From NCBI GenBank assembly GCA_014382695.1, contig JACNJF010000071.1:1-33009 (forward strand): DNA of 33,009 nt, written 5' to 3'. Positions 16,407 through 23,865 of this stretch are shown here, in pieces. Each line of letters starts with the position of its first letter. Position 1 is the stretch's first letter. A program made the translations under genes and the position numbers. Under the pieces are notes generated by a model. The model made no database searches. It was not told the origin of the DNA and worked only from the letters and a program-made list of their open reading frames with translations. Source of the DNA: Gammaproteobacteria bacterium. GTDB taxonomy: Bacteria > Pseudomonadota > Gammaproteobacteria > GCA-001735895.

Positions 16407-16816
16407 TCCCCAGTTACTTTACCACGCAGCTGCTTTTTGCGACCGGTGAGCGTTTTGCTATCCATTCTTTTATGACGTGCATTTTTGCTGGGCCGGGTTG
16501 CTACCCTTTTTTTGTCGGTCTGGGCAACACTTCGGATCAATTCAGCTAAGCGCTCCAGCGCATCTTCACGATTTTTTTCCTGGGTACGGAAACGCTGCGC
16601 CTTGATGATAATCACCCCTTCCTTGCTGATACGGTTGTCCGACAGGCTTAACAAACGCTGTTTATAAAAATCCGGTAGCGATGACGCCTGGATATCAAAG
16701 CGGCAGTGAATCGCACTCGAAACCTTATTTACATTCTGCCCGCCCGCACCCTGAGCACGAATCGCCGTCAGCTCGATTTCGCTATCCGGAATACTCACGT
16801 GGGTCGATATTATCAT
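16403..16816 (-). CDS. arfB: peptidyl-tRNA hydrolase ArfB (ribosome rescue)
   Basis: A 137-residue release-factor-like protein. The catalytic GGQ is at residues 25-27 in RAQGAGGQNVNKVSSAIHCRF. The codon-recognition domains of ordinary release factors are missing, and the C-terminus is a strongly basic tail (KKRVATRPSKNARHKR and GRKKQLRGK) that enters the empty mRNA channel. ArfB (YaeJ) frees ribosomes stalled on mRNAs without a stop codon by hydrolysing the peptidyl-tRNA. Length matches the E. coli protein. It follows the carbonic anhydrase gene on the same strand after 36 bases. Confidence 0.95.
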   Translation of the reverse strand: MIISTHVSIPDSEIELTAIRAQGAGGQNVNKVSSAIHCRFDIQASSLPDFYKQRLLSLSDNRISKEGVIIIKAQRFRTQEKNREDALERLAELIRSVAQTDKKRVATRPSKNARHKRMDSKTLTGRKKQLRGKVTGD

Positions 16817-16852
16817 CGTTATTGCCTGCGCTCTTTCAAGCTGGCGCCTGCT

Positions 16853-17452
16853 TCAGGCATTCGTTCCCTGACAGCTCTCCAGATCATGCAAAATCCCATT
16901 TTCTATATTATAAATCCAGCCATGCACGGTTAACTCCGCACCCCTTTTCCAGGCGTTCTGCACGATGGTGGTATTACAGACGTTGGTGACCTGCTCCTGC
17001 ACATTCAACTCGCACAGACGATCAAACTTCTGCTGGAACTCAAGGCCCTGCAATTTCTCCTCATGGAAGCGATTCACATCCTTGATATGGCGTAACCAGT
17101 TATCGATCAGGCCATGTTCCAAGGTTTCCAGCGACGCCTTAATCCCGCCACAGCCATAATGCCCACAGACGATGATATGCTTTACCTTCAGCACATCGAC
17201 CGCAAACTGCATCACCGACAGGCAGTTCAAATCGGTGTGGACCACCAGATTAGCGATATTGCGATGGACAAAAACCTCACCCGGCGGTAAATCCACAATC
17301 TGATTGGCCGGAACCCGGCTGTCGGAACAGCCGATCCATAGATATTCTGGTGCCTGCTGGCGCGATAGATTCTGGAAAAAATCAGGATCCTTTTGTCTGA
17401 TCGACTCCGCCCAGCGATTATTTTGATCAAACAGTTTCTTTAATTTACTCAT
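16853..17452 (-). CDS. can: beta-carbonic anhydrase
   Basis: A 199-residue beta-class carbonic anhydrase that interconverts carbon dioxide and bicarbonate. Zinc ligands are C42 (GCSDSR), H98 and C101 (CGHYGCGG), with the catalytic dyad D44-R46. No signal peptide is present, so the enzyme is cytoplasmic and would supply bicarbonate for carboxylations. The segment ELTVHGWIYNIENGILHDLE near the end is typical of the E. coli Can type. It is first in a short minus-strand unit with arfB and divergent from the DUF2058 gene. A small stem GCCTG/CAGGC (16846-16858) overlaps its stop codon. Confidence 0.96.
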   Translation of the reverse strand: MSKLKKLFDQNNRWAESIRQKDPDFFQNLSRQQAPEYLWIGCSDSRVPANQIVDLPPGEVFVHRNIANLVVHTDLNCLSVMQFAVDVLKVKHIIVCGHYGCGGIKASLETLEHGLIDNWLRHIKDVNRFHEEKLQGLEFQQKFDRLCELNVQEQVTNVCNTTIVQNAWKRGAELTVHGWIYNIENGILHDLESCQGTNA

Positions 17453-17660
17453 TTTTTACAGCAGCTCTATGCGGAATTTAGCGAATCCTAACATTTTTTA
17501 TTATGTGTTCGTGAAAAACAGCCGGTAAAGGTGATTCCATCCCAATTTAGACTATATTAGCCCGCGAGTTAAATTTACAATCGTGCTCTTTATTTCCGCT
17601 ATCGTCACAGTTGCTGTACATTCAACCGTTTCGATACCCAGTCACAACGAGAACAGATCA

Positions 17661-18203
17661 ATGAGTAACACACTCCGGGAGCAACTGCTGAAAGCAGGGC
17701 TGGTGAATAAGCAGCAGCTTAACAAGGCCAAACAGGATAAACAGAAGCAACAGAAACAGCAGCGCAATATCAAACACAGCGCAAGCGATGAGGCACTCGA
17801 AAAGTCACGCCAGCTGGCAGCACAAAAGGCCGAACGCGATCGTGAATTAAACCGCCAGAAACAGGAACAGGCCCGGAAGAAGGCGATCTCGATAGAGATC
17901 GATCAGCTGATTAGTAATAACCTGATCAAGCGCGATGCCAAATGTGAAATCGCCTATAACTTTGAACATCGCAACAAGGTTAACCGGCTGTATGTGAACC
18001 CTGAGATGCGCCAGCAACTGATTCAGGGCAAACTGGGCATTGCCCGTATTGAAGGTCGTTATGAACTGGTGTCGCACTCGATCGCTGAAAAAATTCAGCA
18101 GCGTAACGAAAAGCGCGTAATCCTGTTTGAAGCGGAAGTCACCACGCCTGCCGTCGACGACCCTTATGCCGAATTCCAGATCCCGGATGATTTAATGTGG
18201 TAA
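17661..18203 (+). CDS. DUF2058 family protein (YaiL-like)
   Basis: A 180-residue, highly charged protein starting MSNTLREQLLKAGLVNKQQL, the standard start of the DUF2058/YaiL family. A long K/Q/R-rich helix follows (about 20-90, a likely coiled coil or RNA-contacting segment), then a small folded part with RDAKCEIAYNFEHRNKVNRLYV and the closing region PYAEFQIPDDLMW. YaiL has been described as nucleoid- or polysome-associated; its biochemical role is not settled. The ATG at 17661 is chosen because the family begins there; a GTG at 17583 would add 26 unmatched residues. The adenylate cyclase gene follows after 69 bases on the same strand. Confidence 0.88.
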   Translation: MSNTLREQLLKAGLVNKQQLNKAKQDKQKQQKQQRNIKHSASDEALEKSRQLAAQKAERDRELNRQKQEQARKKAISIEIDQLISNNLIKRDAKCEIAYNFEHRNKVNRLYVNPEMRQQLIQGKLGIARIEGRYELVSHSIAEKIQQRNEKRVILFEAEVTTPAVDDPYAEFQIPDDLMW

Positions 18204-18272
18204 GCCGACGCATGCCATCCATCTTTGCGCGATGCAGGCTCCGTATTTGCAACCTTTGCAGTAGAGACATGC

Positions 18273-19331
18273 ATGAAACATCTGCCTGAAACTATCGTTG
18301 AAAAACTGTTTGATCTGATCCTGCAGCAGCGCCCGCTGGCCTTTCTTAAAATGGATCTGGACAGCACTCTGATCAGTGCGGGTGGCCAGCTTGAAACCTT
18401 TGGCCTGAGCGAGCTGAAGGAAGGTGTCTCGGTCAGGAATCAGGTCGATATACTGACCGGTTTGCTGGAACCGGAAAACCTGCCCATCGATTTACCTTTT
18501 TTAGAAACACCCTCCGGTGCCATCGCCGATGTCTATCTTTTTTTAAAACACGATCTGATCTGGGTACTGTTCCTGGATGCGGAAGAAAAGCAGAAAAATC
18601 AGCGCGCGGTACGCCAGAAAGTGAACGACCTGCGCTTAACCCACCATCGTCAGTCACGCATACTCAACCAGTATCTCGGTAAAGAAGTTGCAGAGCGGCT
18701 CGAAGAAGGGCTGGAAAATATCGAAAAATCCGGTGAACGGCGCAATCTTACCGTGATGTTTGCCGACATCCGCAACTTTACCTCGTTCAGTGAAAACACC
18801 TGTCCGGATGAGGTTTTCTCCGTACTGAATGTCTATCTCAGCACCATGATTCCGATCGTACTCAGCCGGCGCGGTGTACTCGACAAGATTATCGGTGATG
18901 AAGTAATGGCGATTTTCGGTATGCTGCCGGATGAAACGGAAGGCCCCAATCAGGCCTATGAAGCGGCGGTAAATATGCTGCTGGCGATTGAAAACCTGAA
19001 TCGCCAGCGCCAGCAGGATGGAGAGCCGCTGTTACAGATCGGTATCGGCATGGCCACCGGGCCGGTATCACTCGGCGTACTCGGCAGTCAGCACCGTAAA
19101 TCCATTACCGTGATCGGCAATCACGTTAATCTGGCGGCGCGATTACAGGGACAGGCAGCCCCCAGACAATTGATTATCGATGAAACGACCTACCGCGCCA
19201 TCAGTCGAGATAAAACCTCTTTTACCCATCAAAAGCTTGAGTTGAAAGGTTATTCCAGCGCGCTCGATACCTATCAGCTGGAACTTTCACAGCTCCCGAA
19301 GCTGGAGCAGCTGCTGGCCAGAAACCGCTAA
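18273..19331 (+). CDS. class III adenylate cyclase with N-terminal sensor-like domain
   Basis: A 352-residue cytoplasmic protein. Residues 1-125 form a PAS-like sensory region (LKMDLDSTLISAGGQLETFG), then a helix, and residues 155-340 are a class III cyclase domain. Metal-binding aspartates are D165 (MFADIRNFTSF) and D209 (GDEVMAIFG). The base-selecting pair is K205 and T279, and the transition-state residues are N286 and R290 in VNLAARLQ. The K/T pair marks the class IIIb type, whose members make cyclic AMP and are often stimulated by bicarbonate. The ATG at 18273 is preferred to an in-frame TTG at 18225, which lacks support. A carbonic anhydrase gene lies 0.8 kb upstream on the other strand. 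Confidence 0.9.
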   Translation: MKHLPETIVEKLFDLILQQRPLAFLKMDLDSTLISAGGQLETFGLSELKEGVSVRNQVDILTGLLEPENLPIDLPFLETPSGAIADVYLFLKHDLIWVLFLDAEEKQKNQRAVRQKVNDLRLTHHRQSRILNQYLGKEVAERLEEGLENIEKSGERRNLTVMFADIRNFTSFSENTCPDEVFSVLNVYLSTMIPIVLSRRGVLDKIIGDEVMAIFGMLPDETEGPNQAYEAAVNMLLAIENLNRQRQQDGEPLLQIGIGMATGPVSLGVLGSQHRKSITVIGNHVNLAARLQGQAAPRQLIIDETTYRAISRDKTSFTHQKLELKGYSSALDTYQLELSQLPKLEQLLARNR

Positions 19332-19339
19332 TAACGCTG

Positions 19340-19804
19340 TTATTCAGCCTCGTCTGCCGGAACCAGGTAGATCGGAACTGGTGATTTCCTGATCAGTGCT
19401 TCACTGGTGCTGCCCAGCAACAGCTGACTGATCATGCCCTTGCCATGTGAGCCAACTACGATAAAATCGGCGGACAGTTTATCGACTTCAGCCAGCAGCA
19501 TTTCCACGGTAGGGCCCTGAATCATCAGCCCTTTGGCCTCAAGATCCTGCTGGCGAAAATGCTCGGCATACTCCTGCAGGGTTTTATGCTCGTGATGAAA
19601 GCGCTGCGCAATCTGATTGCGAATCTCGGTTGGATCGATCGCGTACATCGCGGCAGGATCATAATCATAGGTAATATGATCTGGATTCGGCTCGGCAACA
19701 TGAATCAGGAAAACCTCTGCTTTCATCGCCTGCGCCAGGATCTCCGTCTGTTTCAACACTTTCTGGGTAATGTCAGAGAAATCGATCGCTACTAATATCT
19801 TCAT
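19340..19804 (-). CDS. universal stress protein, UspA family, ATP-binding type
   Basis: A 154-residue single-domain universal stress protein: MKILVAIDFSD at the start, VFLIHVAEP as the second strand, and the nucleotide site GSHGKGM followed nine residues later by GS (the G-2x-G-9x-G-S pattern), ending VPIYLVPADE. The pattern predicts ATP binding, as in the MJ0577 subgroup rather than E. coli UspA. Such proteins act as stress-related dimers. A strong AAGGAGG ribosome site precedes the ATG. Its stop lies 8 bases from that of the convergent adenylate cyclase; a small stem AATAAC-GCT-GTTATT (19330-19344) spans both stops. Confidence 0.93.
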   Translation of the reverse strand: MKILVAIDFSDITQKVLKQTEILAQAMKAEVFLIHVAEPNPDHITYDYDPAAMYAIDPTEIRNQIAQRFHHEHKTLQEYAEHFRQQDLEAKGLMIQGPTVEMLLAEVDKLSADFIVVGSHGKGMISQLLLGSTSEALIRKSPVPIYLVPADEAE

Positions 19805-19925
19805 GAAACCTCCTTAATCGAGCTTACTCAGCCCATTGATATAATTACTTTATACGTATGCCCGCTGCTGCCACAATGATGTAAATCAACGCACACTCCG
19901 AGTCAGATCAATACCGTCAGCGTAT

Positions 19926-20396
19926 TTACTGCTGGCACAGCTCGGCAAACTGCGCAGCGGTCAGCTGCTGCAAATCCTGCGGAGCCAGTTCGATCTCCAG
20001 CCCACGTCGACCTGCACTGACATAGATGGTGGAAAACCCTGCTGCGGACTGATCAATCAGGGTTTTAAGCCGGGTTTTCTGGCCCAGCGGGCTGACGCCA
20101 CCGAGCACATAGCCGGTCACTCGCTCGACATCCTGTCGCTCCGCCATCGCCGCCTTTTTAGCCCCTGCTGCTTTCGCCAGCCGTTTCATGCTGAGCTGAC
20201 TACCGACCGGAATAAGCGCGACCGCGAAGTTTTTCGGCTCCAGCCAGAGTACCAGTGTTTTAAATACCTGCTGAGGCGCAATCCCGAGCTTTTCCGCCGC
20301 CTCCAGTCCATACGAAGCAGCGCTCGCATCATGTGCATACTGATGCACCCGATGTGGAATTGCGGCCTTCAGAGCGACATTAATGGCGGGCGTCAT
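19926..20396 (-). CDS. ybaK: Cys-tRNA(Pro) deacylase YbaK
   Basis: A 156-residue protein matching YbaK/EbsC along its length: MTPAINVALK at the start, ASYGLEAAEKLGIAPQQVFKTL, then AVALIPVGSQLSMKRLAKAAGAKKAAMA, TGYVLGGVSPLGQK and STIYVSAGRRGLEIEL. It hydrolyses Cys-tRNA(Pro) mischarged by prolyl-tRNA synthetase. The conserved substrate-contact lysine (VFKTL) and the GGVSPLGQK loop are intact. The ATG at 20396 aligns with the E. coli start; a GTG at 20420 would add 8 residues and overlap the cation efflux gene. It lies 16 bases behind that gene on the same strand. Confidence 0.95.
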   Translation of the reverse strand: MTPAINVALKAAIPHRVHQYAHDASAASYGLEAAEKLGIAPQQVFKTLVLWLEPKNFAVALIPVGSQLSMKRLAKAAGAKKAAMAERQDVERVTGYVLGGVSPLGQKTRLKTLIDQSAAGFSTIYVSAGRRGLEIELAPQDLQQLTAAQFAELCQQ

Positions 20397-20412
20397 GCAC
20401 AATAGTCCCGCT

Positions 20413-21315
20413 TCAGACACACTCAGGACGGTTCAGCATGCAGCAGTTTTCTGTGGCCCCATTTTCGACCTGTATGGTCGAGTGCTCGATATCGAAATGA
20501 TCATGCAGATGTTGCTGTATCTCCAGCAGGAAGCCATTATCGATCGTCGTCTGGTCAATCACCAGATGAACGGTGAGTGCGGTTTCCGTGGTGCTTAAGG
20601 CCCACACGTGCAAATCATGCAACGCCATCACCGGCGCAATGGAGTGAAAGTAATCCCGGATGCCCTGCATATTGGTGCCGTTCGGCACCGCATCTACCGA
20701 CAGGTTGACCGATTCCTTAAGCAGCTGCCAGGTGCCGATCAAAATCACCAGTACAATCGCCAGACTGAGTACCGGATCGATCCATATCCAGCCGCTGAAC
20801 AGGATGAGCACACCCGCGATCACTACCCCCAGAGAAATCCCGGCATCGGCGGCCATATGCAGGTAAGCCGCACGGATATTCAGATCATGCTGCTGGCCCG
20901 CCATAAACAGCCAGGCCGTGAGCGAGTTAATCACCACCCCGATAGCCGCGACGATGATGATAATCATGCCCTCTACCGGTTGCGGATCAAAAAGCCGGCC
21001 GAAGGCTTCCCAGGCGATGCCTCCGAGCGCCAGCAGCAGTAACACCGCACTCGCCAGAGACGCCAGGATGGTGACACGGCGTAGTCCATAGGTGCGCATT
21101 GCGCTGGATGGCCGGGTCGCCAGCCGGTTAGCACCCCACGCCAGCAACAGACTGATCACATCGCTCAGGTTATGTCCGGCATCCGCGATCAATGCCAGCG
21201 AGTCAGCCATGATGCCGTAACTTGCCTCGATCACCACGAAGATCAGGTTCAAACTGATGCCAATCGCAAAAGCGCGGTTATAGTTAGCCGCAGGGTGGTG
21301 ATGACTATGAGACAT
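20413..21315 (-). CDS. cation diffusion facilitator (zinc/metal efflux) protein
   Basis: A 300-residue CDF-family antiporter with six membrane helices and a cytoplasmic C-terminal domain. It opens with a histidine-rich stretch (MSHSHHH). The transport-site pairs are H48-D52 in DAGHNLSD (helix 2) and H153-D157 in HMAADAG (helix 5), the HxxxD/HxxxD arrangement typical of the ZitB/CzcD zinc group. The C-terminal domain contains LHDLHVWALSTTETALTVHL, a standard metal-sensing segment. It exports zinc or a similar divalent metal against protons. It is followed by ybaK, probably in the same transcript. Confidence 0.93.
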   Translation of the reverse strand: MSHSHHHPAANYNRAFAIGISLNLIFVVIEASYGIMADSLALIADAGHNLSDVISLLLAWGANRLATRPSSAMRTYGLRRVTILASLASAVLLLLALGGIAWEAFGRLFDPQPVEGMIIIIVAAIGVVINSLTAWLFMAGQQHDLNIRAAYLHMAADAGISLGVVIAGVLILFSGWIWIDPVLSLAIVLVILIGTWQLLKESVNLSVDAVPNGTNMQGIRDYFHSIAPVMALHDLHVWALSTTETALTVHLVIDQTTIDNGFLLEIQQHLHDHFDIEHSTIQVENGATENCCMLNRPECV

Positions 21316-21360
21316 GGTGGCTATTAGCTTGAGACTTAAGGCGTTAAACCCGCACAGCGA

Positions 21361-21756
21361 TCAGTTTTCCTGAATCAGTACAAACAGCACATCTCTAACC
21401 CGGTCATGCCATTTGTCGATGATCTCGGCACTGATATGGATATCCTTCTGATCCATCGCCATGGTTGACTCAACCTCACCATGGCTTCTGCCGGAGGTGC
21501 TGGTGGAGCTCTGTTTCATCGAAAAACTGGCTTCAATATCAATCGAAACGCCTTTTGACATGGCGATATAGCTCAGTCCATTTTTATACGCACATTCCTC
21601 CTGCGCGATCAGACCACGGATGTGGGTACCGCATTTGCCAACGAAATTCGATCCGGGATTGCTGACCCAGTCAGGCCTCGGATTTTCTGGCATTTTAGGC
21701 GCACTGGCACAGGCGGAGAGGAATAAAACTAAACTGATGATGATGGTCTGGCGCAT
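21361..21756 (-). CDS. small outer-membrane-type lipoprotein of unknown function
   Basis: A 131-residue protein with a lipoprotein signal: a hydrophobic stretch 5-12 and lipobox LSAC, so C16 would be lipidated. The next residues (ASAPKM) lack an Asp at +2, which favours transfer to the outer membrane. The mature part begins PRPDWVSNPGSNFVGKCG, a pattern found in LPP20-like lipoproteins, and continues with an alpha/beta segment (CAYKNGLSYIAMSKGVSIDIE) and a serine-rich linker. The function is unknown. A perfect 16-base palindrome lies 36-51 bases upstream of the ATG and may regulate this gene. Confidence 0.75.
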   Translation of the reverse strand: MRQTIIISLVLFLSACASAPKMPENPRPDWVSNPGSNFVGKCGTHIRGLIAQEECAYKNGLSYIAMSKGVSIDIEASFSMKQSSTSTSGRSHGEVESTMAMDQKDIHISAEIIDKWHDRVRDVLFVLIQEN

Positions 21757-22062
21757 GATTGAAACCCTTTTTCTAGTTAGTCTTGGATTTGATAACGAGC
21801 TCGTTATTTTGCGTAATTTTTGCGCTGGAGTATAGCAATAGGTTTTATTTATCTATTACGGCATCATCGCGATCGGTCGATCTGCTGCTTTTATCGGACT
21901 TAAAGCCCGCTCCAGCGGTGCGCGCTGATTAATCCTGATAAATTCACCTGCAAAATTACTATAGCCACACATAACTTAGTAGATAGATAAAATTAATAAC
22001 ATAACCTATATACTGGTTCTAAGCCCCCCCTGTTCGCCTCAACCTCATTTAAGAGATTAATC
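21757..22062. other. divergent intergenic region, lipoprotein and SulP genes
   Basis: A 306-base gap between divergent genes. It holds the 16-base palindrome at 21792-21807, the near-repeat TTTTGCG-TAA-TTTTTGCG beside it, and an AT-rich stretch before the SulP gene containing TATACT (about 22010), a possible -10 element. No open frame with coding character was seen. Confidence 0.4.
21792..21807. promoter_or_regulatory. perfect 16-base palindrome, candidate operator
   Basis: ATAACGAGCTCGTTAT is a perfect, gapless inverted repeat of eight bases per arm. It lies 36-51 bases upstream of the lipoprotein start, where an operator overlapping the promoter would be. A short T-run follows on the plus strand, but no plus-strand gene ends here, so an operator is likelier than a terminator. 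The binding protein is unknown. Confidence 0.5.
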
Positions 22063-23793
22063 ATGAGCCTTGCTTCTATATTTCCTTTTCTGTCCTGGTT
22101 CAGACTGATCAGTAAAGAATCCCTTAAAGCCGATTTTCTGGCCGGTTTAACCGGAGCCGTTATCGTACTGCCTCAGGGTGTCGCCTTTGCCACGATTGCC
22201 GGTCTCCCTCCGGAATACGGTCTGTATACGGCCATGGTGACACCGATTGTTGCTGCCCTGTTCGGTTCCTCCTTTCATCTGGTATCCGGGCCGACCACGG
22301 CAATTTCTATCGTGGTGTTTTCTGCGATAAGCCATCATGCCGAACCTGGAACCGCAGAATTTCTATCCCTGACCCTGACCCTGACCTTCCTGGCCGGCGT
22401 CTATCAGCTCGCTTTCGGCCTGGCCAGACTCGGCGCACTGGTTAATTTTGTCTCGCATACGGTGGTCATCGGCTTCACCGCCGGCGCTGCGATCCTGATC
22501 GCCACCAGTCAGATGCAGCATATTACCGGTATCCCCGTGCCCAAGGGTGAATCCTTTTTGCATATCTGGGTTGACCTGTTTCAGGGTAGCGCCAGTCTCA
22601 ACCTGTATCTGCTGGTGATCGGAATGGCCACCCTGCTAACCGCCATCGCGTCCAAAAAACTCTTTCCTAAACTGCCCAACCTGCTGATCGGGATGGTGGT
22701 TGGTAGTGTTATCGCAGTAGTATTCAAAAACTTTACTCCAGATATCAAACTGGTCGGAGAGATTCCCGCACATCTGCCTCCTTTTTCTATCCCCGAGTTT
22801 TCTTTGGCGACCATCAAAATGCTCGCGCCGGAAGCTTTTGCAGTAGCACTGCTGGGCCTGATTGAAGCGGTATCGATCAGTCGTGCCGTGGCCACCAAGT
22901 CTTACCAGCGTATCAATGCGAATCAGGAGTTTATCGGACAGGGCATGTCGAATATTTTCGGCAGCTTCTTCTCCAGCTATGCCGGTTCCGGCTCGTTTAC
23001 CCGTTCTGGTGTGAACTATGCCTCCGGCGCGAAAACGCCTCTTTCGGCCATTTTTGCAGCACTGTTTTTAATGGTCATTGTGCTACTCATCGCACCGTTG
23101 ACCGCTTATCTACCGATTGCCGCGATGGGTGGGGTTATCCTGCTGGTGGCCTATAAGCTGATTGACTTTCATCATATCCGTCAAACCCTGAGCTTCAGTA
23201 AAACTGAGTCGACTATTTTACTCACCACCTTTTTTGCCACCCTGTTTCTGGAACTTGAATTCGCCATCTACCTGGGTGTTTTATTATCGCTGGTGTTATT
23301 CCTCGCCAAAACCTCGACCCCTGGCATACCGACTTTATCGATCGACGATCAATCTGAAAACAATCATCGAAAATTTATCGATATCAATAAAAAGCCGATC
23401 AAGCAATGTCCACAGTTAAAAATTATTCGTATCGATATGTCGATTTATTTTGGCTCGATCAACCATATACAGAAACGTATTACCAAAATTACCGATAATG
23501 AACGCATCTATAATATTCTGATTGTGGCCAGCGGTATCAACTTCATCGATCTGGCCGGCGCGGAAGCACTGGTCGCAGAAAACAATCGCCTCAAGTCTAA
23601 AAATGGCGGTCTGTATTTTGTCGATCTAAAGCCATCGGTGTATGAATTCGCGGCAAAGTCGTTTTTTATCAAGCAGATTGGCAATAACCATTTCTTCGAC
23701 TCCAAGGCACAGGCCATACATCGTATTTATGCCCGCCTCGATCGCTCGATCTGCCTGACCTGTAACGCGTTAATCTTTAACGAATGTAAATAG
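22063..23793 (+). CDS. SulP family anion permease with STAS domain
   Basis: A 576-residue SLC26/SulP transporter. The membrane domain (about 1-400) has the family signature VLPQGVAFATIAGLPPEYGLY (36-56) and the second conserved block GQGMSNIFGSFFSSYAGSGSFTRSGVNY in the half-helix region that forms the anion site. Residues about 435-555 are a cytoplasmic STAS domain (LKIIRIDMSIYFGSINHIQ, then ASGINFIDLAGAEAL). Family members carry sulfate, bicarbonate or organic acids; the substrate cannot be fixed here. A short in-frame CTGACC triplication (about 22368-22387) encodes LTLTLT in a membrane helix and is not a separate element. Confidence 0.93.
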   Translation: MSLASIFPFLSWFRLISKESLKADFLAGLTGAVIVLPQGVAFATIAGLPPEYGLYTAMVTPIVAALFGSSFHLVSGPTTAISIVVFSAISHHAEPGTAEFLSLTLTLTFLAGVYQLAFGLARLGALVNFVSHTVVIGFTAGAAILIATSQMQHITGIPVPKGESFLHIWVDLFQGSASLNLYLLVIGMATLLTAIASKKLFPKLPNLLIGMVVGSVIAVVFKNFTPDIKLVGEIPAHLPPFSIPEFSLATIKMLAPEAFAVALLGLIEAVSISRAVATKSYQRINANQEFIGQGMSNIFGSFFSSYAGSGSFTRSGVNYASGAKTPLSAIFAALFLMVIVLLIAPLTAYLPIAAMGGVILLVAYKLIDFHHIRQTLSFSKTESTILLTTFFATLFLELEFAIYLGVLLSLVLFLAKTSTPGIPTLSIDDQSENNHRKFIDINKKPIKQCPQLKIIRIDMSIYFGSINHIQKRITKITDNERIYNILIVASGINFIDLAGAEALVAENNRLKSKNGGLYFVDLKPSVYEFAAKSFFIKQIGNNHFFDSKAQAIHRIYARLDRSICLTCNALIFNECK

Positions 23794-23865
23794 AGAAACT
23801 TAGCCGAGCCAGGATTTTTTTCCTGTCCAGTAACTTTTCCATAGCGCAATATGTAATAGATTATT

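Noticed and set aside
22368-22387. Tandem CTGACC repeat
   Set aside because: Three copies in frame encode LTLTLT in a SulP membrane helix; ordinary coding sequence.
23810-23825. CAGGA-T6-TCCTG after the SulP gene
   Set aside because: A stem of only five base pairs with the T-run inside the loop; not a credible terminator.
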